DNA of 64,000 nucleotides, taken from Pomacea canaliculata. Taxonomy: Eukaryota > Mollusca > Gastropoda > Architaenioglossa > Ampullariidae. Under the pieces are notes generated by a model that saw nothing but the letters and a program-made list of their open reading frames with translations, did no database searches and was not told the origin of the DNA. Positions 40,934 to 52,459 of the stretch are shown here, piece after piece (within the stretch, counting starts at the first letter, position 1; every line of letters begins with the position of its first letter). The stretch is from the NCBI RefSeq assembly GCF_003073045.1, contig NC_037590.1:23648449-23712448 (forward strand), read 5' to 3'. A program made the position numbers and the translations under genes.

Positions 40934-43900
40934 CTAGAATCGCACACACGTCTGTAGCTTTGGGTACGTTTTTGCTGGGCAGTAACCAACACAGGTGTTG
41001 TCCAGCACATAGTCCATACAAACCTGCCACAAAAACATAACAGTAACATGTAGTCCACACAACCTGTCGTTAAAATGTAGCAATAACATGTCAACCTCAC
41101 ACACTTGCTGTACTCACGCAAAGAGTTCTGTAACAAGCAACAATTATCTCCTCTTCTTTCTCCTCTCGCAACTCTTTCCGTTTCGTCTGTCTCTTGTCTC
41201 TGTTTTCCTCCACCACCTCGTCTGTCTGTGTGCATTTGTGTGCTACGTCATGCATGAGTTAGCAAGTATGTGAATGGAGGGGTAAGCTCACCAAACAGTC
41301 TTGAGGACCAGGCCCTGTGCATCCTACAGCGCAGTTAGGGTGACAACAGCTGTCTTCTCCTGGTCCGTAACACCGAAACCTGCAATTCTCCGCGCAAGAA
41401 CCTGTTACCACTGTAACAAATATATGTGAATATGATTATTGTCTGCCCAAGCGACTATGGGACTGTTGGAGTGTGTTTGTATATGTGTGTGTGGGTGGGT
41501 GAGGGTGTGGGTGTAAGGGGGGCTGCGAATGCTGTTTCTCACCCTCCTGGCACAGACTGGGGTCGTCGCCCCAGCATAGCCTGTAAGGATCCACCAGACA
41601 TTCCTCGGGGCACACATCATCTTGCACTGTAACATAAAAGTCAAGGGTGCAGTTTGTCAGATGAACTGGCTCTGCCGTTTACGATTGAACCTCATTAAGC
41701 TGTCTGCTACTGCTGGAGGCACAGGGAAGAGTTGAAATATTTGACTAATACATGTAGTACCAGCCGCAATGCAGCTCCACAATAGTAACATAGCACCTAT
41801 GTAGTCATCACCGTTGGCACAAAAGATTTAAGGGATAAGGTCGTCTGGAATCATGATGTCAATATCAACAAAACATTAGTCTGAGTGGCTAACATCAATG
41901 AATACAACATTTAAAAAACCAAAACGTTGAAAGTCAATTTTCTTTTGTTTCTAAACTAAGTCCTGTAACTAAACTATGCAAGTTCATTCTCCCTCTCCCA
42001 ACAACAACACCGCTAAGTAAGGGTTCATGAAGTTTATCGACTAGACCCCTCAACCCTCTCCATAGAGAATATACACCAGTGACGTCACCGTACGTTTGGC
42101 GCTGAATGGTTTGGTCGCCAGGTGCACGCTGTCCGGCTCTCCGCGGGTGATGAGGTCCCACGACACGGACTTCATGTGCGTCAGCAGTGGATTCTCGGAA
42201 AACATCACTCGACCTCGTGAGATTTCTGCACAGGGACCGTCGTGATGTCATCAGAAGCACGAGAGCATCTATAACTGTCAAGGGCTAATCTGATTCAAAC
42301 ACGAAGGTTCTAACATTGATTGAGATGATTTTTAATTTTAAACACCGTTGAAGATCGTAGTCAATCCGTCACCTTGCTGTTGCCATTGGAACTACACGTT
42401 GGTGTCGTCGCTAGAAATGAGGTCTTGACCTACTTCCAAAATGCAGATGATGATTGTACTTTTCAATAGTGTGCATCTCGTAAATGGAACAAATTTATTC
42501 GTATTCGATTTCGGGAAGAAGTGATGTGTAATGAACTATACCCAATCAAGACCCAATGATTTAACATTCAGCTGCCTTCTTCCGAATCTGTTTAATGAGT
42601 TCACTTCAGCACAATTTGCTATCGCGGCAGTTAATTCTCCTTCTAGTCTTCCTTTCCTGCATGGATAAGAACTGTCACCAGGTTCAGTTTACCTTTGAGT
42701 TTGGGCATGTGCAGGTGTTTGAGGCCCGTGACCGGCGCCGTGTCCCGAGAGGTCAAGGCCACGACTAGTGCGTACTCATGACCCTGGATGCGATACGTCT
42801 GGTTGCCACGGATCACCTCCAAACTCAGCAGAGGGATCCGCTCCACCTGGCATCATCACCAAAGACAAAGGTAAATACATGTATAAGCTTTTCTATTTTC
42901 AGTATGTTTTTAAACACACTCCTGGTTTTCTATCAATAAATGATTTTTTTTAAAAAACACAGATCTGAAGCTATCATGAATTCTCAAATTTTCGATAAAT
43001 CCAACGGCTCCTTCTACCCTGCCCCAACTCCTCTACACCGCCCGTTACCGGGTTGTGCAGTCTAAGGCCTGTTTGAGGTTTCCACCTGAAGCTGAGGTTC
43101 GCACCTGAGTCAAAAGTCCGATGAGGAGATAGCCGGAGACATATCTGATGGAAGACAGGAAGTCGAGGTCGTACTTCAGCATCGGATCGTCCAGGTTGGT
43201 GATCTCCAGGTTGCCGTGGACGTAGGTGCAGCCTGCGTAACGCTTGCGCAGCTGCTGGTAGTGAAGCTCCAGGGTACCCGAGTACCCGAACCCGACGCTG
43301 GTCCCATGGCACTCTGTCGATGATGGACAGACAGACGGAGGTCAGTGAACACCCACAGGGAGCGCCTCACCATCTCGTGCAAACCAGTGCAACATGTCTG
43401 CTTCAATGAACTCAATGCATGCTACTGATTCATCAAGTAAAATATTTTCCATGAACATCAGACACTACTGGCTCAACAGTAAGATCTTTTCATGAAGTAC
43501 AGACCGACTACAGGTTCAGCAAGTAAAATTTCGTTTCTGGAGTTCTGGTTAGGCGTCTCCTTGTATTTACGATGTAGCTTTACCCAGACTGAGTTCCTGG
43601 TTTTAGTTTGTTATATACTTCTTTCGACAAAAAGTAAATCAAAACAAAAAATCCGCTAAGATATGCCTCATACTCCTCACTTTTCACACCCTGTCAACGT
43701 ATCATAAGACCGGAGCTTAAAGCGTTTCACAATAATAATAATTGTCATCATTATCATAATCATGAGGTTTCTGTTTTCTTTTTCCCTCACTGTGAGTGGA
43801 GCAACTGAGTGCACCTATTTTGCTTAAACTGACATTACTTGTGTAAATGATGTATAATGATATTATTTGGGTAAATGGTGCATGATGATACGAGCGTTTA

Positions 43901-44711
43901 CACACCAAACTCTGAAAGGGAGAGGTAAAGATTGTGGTAATGACGACGGAAGTTCAATGGTCTTATTTCCTGCTTCAGAAAATTTGACGAAAAGGTGAAG
44001 CAAGCATTTATCAGGAGAAACAGAGAGGAAATACGCGACACTTTGTGATTTAATGAAATAAAACAGCTGCAATAACAACGACAGGAACTTCCCCCTAAAA
44101 AAACAAACAAACAACAACTAACAAAGAAAAATAAAGCAGAAAAATACGAAACTTCCTCCTTAATACCAGCAAAAAATATATAATATTATAGAAGATTCCT
44201 TTGAGAAGAAAAAAGTATAAATCAATGACAACAAGTTAAATATATATATACACAGATCGCTCAGCGCTGTAGTTACGTTTCCCATTACAAAAACCTCAAT
44301 GAGATTTTCTAACATCTACACATTCACCACCACACCGCGAGGAGTGCACGCGAGTGCATGTTGGGCAGCAGGCGGTGAGAACCTATACGCGGGGCCTACC
44401 ACCAAAACCTCGGAGGAAAACTTATGGTCGCCATCGCGGCTTCCCGTGTGTACAGCCAAATTATCTCTCCCCACTCCTACTCCCCTCAATCCTTCCTTTC
44501 TTCTCCAGGCGTGCTAAATTTAGAGACTCTCCAACACGATGGCTGTACGGTGGCAACGTGTACCCTACAGACATCGGTCTACACACTGTCCATCCCTCTG
44601 CTTACCTCTCTCTTCCTCAACTTCCACTGCAGTGTCGAAGATATCCTCCTTCAGGTTGACTGCCAGGCACACTGTTGGCACTAGTGCCAGGATCGCCCCT
44701 GCCCACCACAT
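40934..44711 (-). CDS. Secreted EGFR-like ectodomain fragment (L1 plus partial furin-like), no kinase
   Basis: Exons in transcript order: 44711-44606, 43313-43105, 42846-42693, 42225-42094, 41626-41543, 41410-41292 and 41023-40934. They total 894 bases, or 297 residues. Residues 1-16 are a signal peptide (MWWAGAILALVPTVCLA). A complete receptor L domain 1 follows: CHGTS, GCTYVHGNLEITNL, YDLDFLSSIRYVSGYLLIGLL, VERIPLLSLEVIRGNQTY, YALVVAL and RGRVMFSENPLL, all alignable to EGFR domain I. The first furin-like modules come next (VCPEECLVDPYRLCWG, then SCCHPNCAVGCTGPGPQDCL, then DNTCVGYCP), ending at TAG. No transmembrane or kinase exon is seen before SRP68 begins 2.5 kb further on. One N-glycosylation site (NQT) is visible. 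The weakest junction is after 42094 (donor C|GTACGG), chosen by phase. It could be a decoy, or a degenerating partial duplicate of EGFR. Confidence 0.85.
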
Positions 44712-46738
44712 GTCGGAGGTCAGAGGTCGAGGGGGGTAGGGGAGAGAAAGAATCGTCTACACAGGTAGTGTCCGAAACCTAAGATTAGTTTCGATCTGAA
44801 AATGAAGGTGGTAGGAAGACAACAACAGGGTGCCACTAGCCTTCCGCTTCGGAAACTGAAGCACCTGGTCACGTGACTCGCGGCCTGCTCGCAGCGCTGT
44901 GGAATTTTCAGGTTTCAGGTTGCCCAGGGAACGCTCGCTGGCTTCTCGGGTCAGCTTAGAAAATGATGGTTGGTAGAAATGTAGTTACACTGCTAGAGAC
45001 AGCTCGTTAGTTTAGTTTTTAGGTTATTCCTTGTTGCTCCTTTCAGGAGCACAGGGCCGCAGAGGCTCTTTACATCATAGAATTGATATGAAGAACAGCC
45101 ACTGTAGTAGGGGTGTGGGGCTGGTGATGGTGGTGGTGGGAGTGATCGAGGGGGAGGGACTAAAAACGGTTGGTCAGTGAATTTGAAAATTATGGACGAC
45201 CAAGATATATCGATTTTGTGTCGGGTTTTTTTAATTGATTCCGTCATTACCTTATCGTTATTCCTCCACACGATTAAAGGGAAACCATTTCCCTTCCCAC
45301 AAAGCAATCAACTAATCATATAAGCTACTGTACATAATCGACTAATTAACTTTAGATTCCTTTAAACCATGGGATGGAATAATCCTGCAGATGCTTTGTT
45401 TTTGGAATCTGAATCTGACACCTGTAACGTTAAAGTTTGAGTATCTAGTCTCACCTTTCTCTTTCTCACATATTTCAGATATAAAGGAATCTCGTATTTT
45501 AATCTTTAGAAAATAATTTGATTTTAATCTAGTATGTCTCTTTTTTGTGTAATGGCAATGGTGGGTGTAGGAAAAGGATGTTTGTACTGACAGGAAGTTA
45601 CCCACTCCCCCTACCCAACACCGACTTCTTTCACAATGAAGCAGACGACAAACGGCGTTGGGCACTGACTGCCAAAAAATAAAAAATAAAAAATAAATAA
45701 TGCATACATTACTGCATTGTTGTCTCCATGTACGAAGCTATGGCTTTGATTTTGAGTCTGTCAAGGGCTGAACAGTTGCACACATGTGCTCTTCAGCCTC
45801 TGAAAAATGTTGGCGTTTAAACTACAGAGCACCGACAGTTTCACACGAACCCAGGGACCTGTTGTCCTGAGAAATAACAGTACATTACGAGGTCAGAGAT
45901 TCCTGACCCAAAAACTGTTGCTGCAGTTCATGGAAAACATTACTGGAGGGCTGGGATCTCTTAAGCTTTCGTCACCCCGGCATTTCGGGACCTGAGATTA
46001 CAAACATTGGCATTTTAGCAGAACCAAGCTATGGTGGTCGTGGGTATCAGCTATGACTGTAGTTTTTGAAACATGAAGCGACACACACCACGTTCTCTCT
46101 CTGTAGGGACAATTTCAATCTCTTTCCTTCGATATTGTACACCGTGGACCAGTGATGGAACAGTTCTCAAGCAAGAGCGCCGTGTTTGATTTTTGTCACA
46201 CACAGTTTTATGATCCAAGACAAAGATGAGAGCTGAATGCTGCCTTGTGTTTTATTTCACGCTCGTCGCCAAGGAAAGCAAACAAAGCCCTAAGGGGAAA
46301 AACTGCAGCATGGCTTCAAAACCGAAATGAAGTTTGCTCCCTTCTATTGCACTTCTATGTGTCTTTTGCGCGAGGCAGCAAGCACCGCGTTGCGACTTGG
46401 ACCGACTTTGGCACCACCAAAAAGCAAATAGAATAAAATAGTAATAAATATAAGAATTTTGTATATAGGCTCTTTGTCTTGGTGTGAAACTCTTTACCGT
46501 GTGATAAAAACTTGTTTCATTGATCTCTCACAGCTATTCCTGTTGTCAAATGTGAGGTTTGTGCTAATGTCTAATGTTAGTGCAGCTGAGTCACGTACAT
46601 CCAGTTGCAAAGTTTTTTCTTCAGTGTTTTTTTTAAAGCTGAGCAGCAGCTTTCATAAGCTGTAATAATCCTTGCAAGGACCTGCTGGATGTGACATTTA
46701 AAAATCGAGATTGTTTGTTGTGCTTTACGCCGTGCAGG
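44712..46738. other. Upstream region of the EGFR-like gene, no gene seen
   Basis: Should include the promoter and 5' UTR of the EGFR-like gene on the minus strand; no start site can be placed. Overlapping small open frames have no convincing protein features. Confidence 0.4.
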
Positions 46739-46746
46739 GCGAGGAG
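46739..46746. repeat. 8-bp target duplication, left (GCGAGGAG)
   Basis: Identical to 47005-47012 on the other side of the hAT-like MITE. Confidence 0.85.
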
Positions 46747-47004
46747 CAGGCTCGTTCTTAGCCCCCGCGGGGGCCGAGGCAAAGGGCATGTGCGGGGCCC
46801 TGACGCCACGATCACACGGTTTTAGTTGGGATCTAAAGTCACTTTTTCCTCAGGGATATTCGTCTTTTTTATCATTGACAGCACGCTGCATACACATTAC
46901 AACATAAGCCTCCGATTAATTTATATCAATCAAAAGCGCGGGGCCCTTTGAAGCGCGGGGCCCTAGGCAGATGCCTCGTCCGCCTGCCCCTAAGCACGGC
47001 CCTG
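46747..47004. mobile_element. hAT-like MITE with exact 8-bp target duplication
   Basis: A 258-bp element. The left end CAGGCTCGTTCTTAG matches the complement of the right end, CAGGGCCGTGCTTAG, at 12 of 15 positions. GCGCGGGGCCCT motifs repeat inside. Exact 8-bp GCGAGGAG flanks are diagnostic of hAT-type integration. No transposase is encoded. A truncated relative lies at 25.79-25.87 kb. Confidence 0.9.
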
Positions 47005-47212
47005 GCGAGGAGGGTTATTATTTCACAGCGTAAAAATGGAAAAGGCGGCACAATTTGAACGATACATATTATTGTAGAGTTTTTTGACCAGCACCAAGGT
47101 CTTTCCAGCCTTAGCGAAGTGATATTCGATGCAGAATCAGATACAACCCCAGCTGACGAGGTGGCAAAGAGGTGATGACATGCCGCGTTCTTTGTCTGGG
47201 CGTCTGACAGTA

Positions 47213-47377
47213 CAGTCGGACAGTCGACCTTCCCTAAGTCGAAAACCTCCCATATCGAATTAATTGTTAGTTCCCGGCCAAATACCTGGGCCTATTATGT
47301 CATTTCTCTAACTCGAAAACTCCGTAAGCCAAATTTTTTTCGGGTCCCTCTGAGTTCGACTAATCGAGGTCCGACTG
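47213..47377. mobile_element. pogo/Tigger-like MITE with TA duplication
   Basis: A 165-bp element bounded by CAGTCGGAC and its complement GTCCGACTG, each followed by TA. Internal blocks such as CGATTAGTCGAACTC and GAGTTTTCGAGTTAG (minus strand) are the style of Tc1/mariner pogo-clade termini. It sits about 200 bases from the hAT-like MITE. Confidence 0.85.
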
Positions 47378-47379
47378 TA

Positions 47380-50300
47380 TGGCAACAGTGGCAACGGCTG
47401 TGTCCGTGTCTTCTGGTGCCGAGTAGTCTGTGGAACTCTGGCAGACAGGACTGACCAAGGCGGGTAAAGATGGACTGAAAGACAGGCACTCAAAAGCTGG
47501 GACTGTAGCTGTTAACCGCTAGACGTACCGTCCGTTGTAGTGACGTCATGACCAATCATATCGCGACTTTGGAGAATTTTGCCACGTAGACACTTTGCCG
47601 CGACATGACGTAATCGGCTGTTGGTGACAAGAAAGCCTTGAGACCATCAGGTAAGCGTACACCTGTCAATGTCTTCTTCATACCTTGGGAGACAAAATAT
47701 CAAATAAACTTGCAGAATCTTTGTACTGACACTTGGCAAGTAAAACTGTTGTGCCAAAACCACGTGTCTGTAGAGGTGAAGGGGGGGGAGAGGGGAGGGA
47801 TGCTATTGCGCATGCCCCCTGAAACAGCTAAGAAAAATGTATATGATATTGGTCTGTAAAGGAAAATCTCGCCGCGTGGCCACATTAAATGCATAATAAG
47901 TTGTTATTTTCCACAGCTGCGTTACAAATGTACGTGCATGCTCAATCAATGTAATTTTCATCGGGCGTGACAGACGGACTGAGGATAGCTGTACTTAGAA
48001 AGTGCAGACACTACAGAGAAGATTACTTAAGAGGATGCTGCAAAGGTCGGCACATTCTGTGTTATACTGAAGTGACATTTCGTGTTATACTCAAATGACA
48101 TTTGGTGTGGGTTTTTAAAATATTTTTCTTCGCTCTTAACTCAGACGTCGATTATGGCAAGCCACACAAACAAAACATTCTCTTGTTATTTCCTTATTAT
48201 TGAACTGGTTTTCATATAAATGTTTTTTTTTCTTGTTTTCCCTTTGGACTTTCGGCAATTTTTTATTTCTTTCTTCCTTCGTTCTTTTCCTTTCTTAGTG
48301 TTATATTCTGTTTGATGTTTGAGAAGATATCCTCGTTATATACATACGACTGAGCATTGTCTAAAGACAGAAATGCTGAACTAATTAAGCAAGGAACTCG
48401 TTTTACATTCAGTTTGGGTGAGCAGAGTAACAACTAATTCGACTTTTGTTTTCCGCATCTAGGCCAGGTTTGTAGCTATCCCATAATAGCCACACATGAA
48501 CATGCATGTAAAAAAAAAAAAAAAAAAAAACAACCAACAAACAAACAAACAAAAACACAAAACAAAACCAAACCAGTGTTTTTCATTGTTTTACGCGACT
48601 GTAATGTACATATTGTTGTTAGGTTTTTTTTCTCTCCTCTTTTGCCCATGTCACGCTCAGAATTACAAGTGTATTTCTCTCCCATTTAACCTGTTGCTTT
48701 TCTGTCTGCAGTTCTGCTGTCGTCACAATCGATGCAAAGTTTTGTTTCTATGTCCAGCATCACGAAGGAAACTGTTTTGTCGAGTTAGCCCACAGAATAG
48801 GACCCGATGTCCTTTAAATTGAAAACACGCCTGTTTGGTTGGAAACAGTCCCAGGTTCTTGTTTTTCAACTTTTTTCGCTGGTAGCTCGTAAACTGTTTG
48901 CGCGGCAGTGCAGCAAAGTTCATTAGAGTAAATGTGAGATGTGCGTGCAGCCTCCAGCCTCCTCATTGTCCTCAGCGCTTCCTTCTCACCACCACATGCT
49001 GCACCACCGCCTTTAGTTCTCGCTGACAACTTTTGGTGTTTTTAAACTTTTTTATTGGTTTATCGAATTATTTTGTTTATTTCGTTATTTCTGTCAGCAG
49101 GTAGGATGCAAAAAAAAAAAGCTTGTTTTAAAAAGAAAATTTCACAGCACTCGTACGCACAGAGAAGTCAGGTTTACAGAGGCACACACACATACCTCTT
49201 TACAAAGGCAGTCGCATAATAAACACACACACACACACGTATAAACATATACAACCCATGGAACTGAAACCAGAAGGCAGGGATTTAAAAACAGCCGGCC
49301 ACTGCACGACCGCGCGGCAAGGAATAAAACGTGAGCCATGGAGGCGATATCTGCGGGGCCTGTTAACTCTGAAGACATCTCCAGTCACCGCTTTAACAGC
49401 TTTTTAAATGCACGGAAAGCAATTTAAACCTCAGCGTCTCACGCGCCGCGCGCAAAATAAAAATGACGGGAAAGTGGTGGCAGCTCCCACCCCACAAAAA
49501 GGAGGTAAGGGAAATGTGTGGTGGGTGGGGTGGGGTGTGTGGGGGTGCGGGAGGTGGTTTTGCTCTGCCGCTCCGCTTAATGTTGGTCACGTGGTCGGTT
49601 TCTTCTCTCGCATTTGTTGGGCAGTAAACGAGAAACGTCACATAAATGTACGCATATACATATCCACTCTCTTTGTCAACAACCAAAAGACGGTATGAGT
49701 CTCCTACTATTACTTTTTAACCTATGAGATATTTAAAAAAAAAAAAAAAAGACTTGACGAGAACTTTTAAAAACGCATAGCTTCGTCTTTCATGCGCAGC
49801 TGGTTACGACCTGACATTTATAACATTTCCTCCCCTCTTCCCCCCCCTCCAACATCCCCCAACATCCCCCACACACACACAGGTGGTAAAGTGGGTCGTA
49901 CTTCCTGGGTGGGGGGGAGGGAACCAATAATCTCAACAACAAAATGCCCTATACCCGCCTCAATCCTCACTCCGCACACCATATAGCTTTTGGTCCCTGA
50001 GCTCTTGTACTGCTCTTCCCAGATTCGCCATCAGTGTTGTTGTTTTTAAACAGGTCGTCAGCTGCTTCATCCTCACAGGTCCGTGGCTGGTTGTCAGGGA
50101 GTCCAGGCCTTTCTCTACCCCCTTCTCTCTCTCTCCTGGAGGGCAGTGAGGACACGGCAGATGCGCGGAAAGCCACGTTAAACATAACGGGTGGGTCGAG
50201 TGGCCGAGGTACTCGTGTTGTAACACTGAGCGACGATATATCTCTGGACTGCTGGCTAGTAGCTAGGACCCACTATTCGCCTCTTGCGAAGTTGTACTAT

Positions 50301-52079
50301 GTCTGGTCTCGGCGAACTATTAGGACAGTTTAATATCCGGAAAACAAATTCTTCAAGGGAACAATAGACTTGCAATAAACTTGTAACATAGTTGTTTTTT
50401 TCTTTTTTTGGCAAAATTCCTCGACCTCCACCGAAGACGCAACAGACCTTAAAGCTTAAGCTTTTGTACCTCCATCACCACGAAAATTCGCATCTTCCGC
50501 TTTTCTTTTTTACGTTGGTAACTAAACTGGAGTCGAATTTGCGCTTTTAAAAGTTAACGAGGCTTGGAGGGTGTTAGGAAAAACATTCGTCTGAGAGAAG
50601 TCCAGATATGTAGGTCCGTGAACGGCTTGCAGGAGATTTCTCAGTTTCTCGTGACCACAGATACACCGCTGTTTGAAAGGAATATCATGATGATGAGGGT
50701 GATTATACATTCATCGCTGACACAACGAAAACTGGCACAATGGGTAAGAGAGATGACAGAGTGATACAGGACCGGTCATTTCTCATTCAGCCACGTGTAC
50801 TTTGTCACGACAATGGTTACAGAAGTGGAACTACTGAAAGATCTCAGTGTAGCCAAGTAAATAATGGCGTTGTAAGATGGCTTTTGCTGGAAATTAAAGA
50901 GCATATTTTTCTATTATGTGCTTCGCTTGTAACCTTTGACCTGTCACACATTTGTAGAAACACTAGGGTTGCTGATACAAGAGAGAGAGAGAGAGCACGT
51001 GTACCCAAAGGTGGACAAAGAACGTGACGTCAATGTTGTATTTTGCTTAATCTTTCACGAAGGATTGAAAAAGGATGAACATTATGGTGGCTGATTGTGG
51101 TAAAATGCTAACATGAGAAAAGTCATCCAGCATGCGTTAGACATGACCACCTTGTATTTACGTGTGCGCGCCGCGCACACACATTTTCTCTCTCTCTCTT
51201 GAGATGATACATTGCTAGCGTCATCAGACATCCAGGAAATGTCACTTTCATTGTGTCTTTATGTGTTTTGAAAGTTTTGTTTGTTGTTTATAGCTAAATC
51301 AATATATTCATGGACGTTTTGCTGGGGCGTGGTGCCTTCTTTAAGGAGACATTATTAGTGAGTGGAGTAGATGTTATTACTGTGACATGTTTGGATGCGA
51401 AAGGGGTTATTACCGTAAATTGAAGTATACTGATGATCAGGAGAGGAAAGGTCGGTAGTCTTACACATCATGGTTTTGAGTCGAGAGCTTTTTGTTGTAT
51501 GGAAGCTGCACGTGACTTTTCTTTGTCGCTCTCTGTCGTCTCTATTTTTCCTCCCCCTCCGGCACTTAACCCCCTCCTCACACATGTTCCCCCCCCCTCC
51601 CCGGCTAACTGAACCACACTCACTTACTCCGCCTCGTAATCAAGACGTGACGCACTGATGACTTTAACATTTCCCATTGGATCTCAATTTCCACGTCACG
51701 CACGGTGGTGGTGCGTGACCGCAGGCTGGCGCTGAACGGTTTCAGAAGTCTGCTGCTGTCGGACGCTCGTCGGAAAAAGAGAGAATGATGCTGTGTAATA
51801 GTCATCTTGGGATGCGGGGTAGAGAGACGGGGCAGTACCACACTGCGCCTCTACTTCACTATACTTGAGTTACAAAGAGATCTTTTTGAGCACAGCGGCA
51901 GAGGGCGGACACTCGTCGGACATCAGGAACCTCTGTTTTCAACAGTCAGGTGACATAAGATGTCTTCTTTGGCCACGTGACCTGGCACGACACCTTATGA
52001 CTGGGGATTCGAGGCATTTTTTTCGGAGAATATCAGAGATAATACTAAATAAAAACGGCAGGCTACATATATCGGTAGA
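47380..52079. other. Gene-free region, low complexity
   Basis: No exon on either strand could be supported. It contains an A21 run at 48510-48530 followed by CAAA-rich sequence, a CA microsatellite near 49220-49240, G/T-rich tracts around 49.5 kb and GA-rich tracts near 50.98 kb. Base composition is more GC-rich and CpG-rich than the genes to the left. Confidence 0.45.
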
Positions 52080-52455
52080 AATAACCTGTAGAATTCCATC
52101 CTTGAGATATTGGTAATAGCGCGGAACAGTAGCATGCTAGAAGAATTATCAATCACCTGTAACAACAGCATGGTAAGAGGAATGTTAATAATCTCAACAA
52201 CAGACAACAGCATGTTAAAGACATTGGCAGTAACCTATCCCAACAGCCTCCGGGAGACGTTTAGTAATAACAACAGCATGCTAGAAGAATGGCGTAACCT
52301 GCGACAATAGCATTCTAGAGATAGTATCAATAACCTGTAACAATACAATGCTATAGGAATTGTCCATGACCTGTCTCAACAACAAAGATACTTCATCAAT
52401 AATATGTAACAAAGTGTGCTAGAGCTTTTGCCATAACTGTAACAAAGAGTGATAA
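52080..52455. repeat. Degenerate minisatellite, ~36-bp unit, about nine copies
   Basis: Units start with variants of AACAGCATGCTAGAAGAA and end with variants of CAATAACCTGTAAC. Unit length varies by several bases and identity is low, so the array is old. Confidence 0.75.
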
Positions 52456-52459
52456 CGAC

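Noticed and set aside
44299..44684. Overlapping plus-strand frames of 70-100 residues antisense to the EGFR-like intron 1
   Set aside because: No domain, no splice context and opposite to a supported gene; shadows of a CpG-rich promoter-proximal region.
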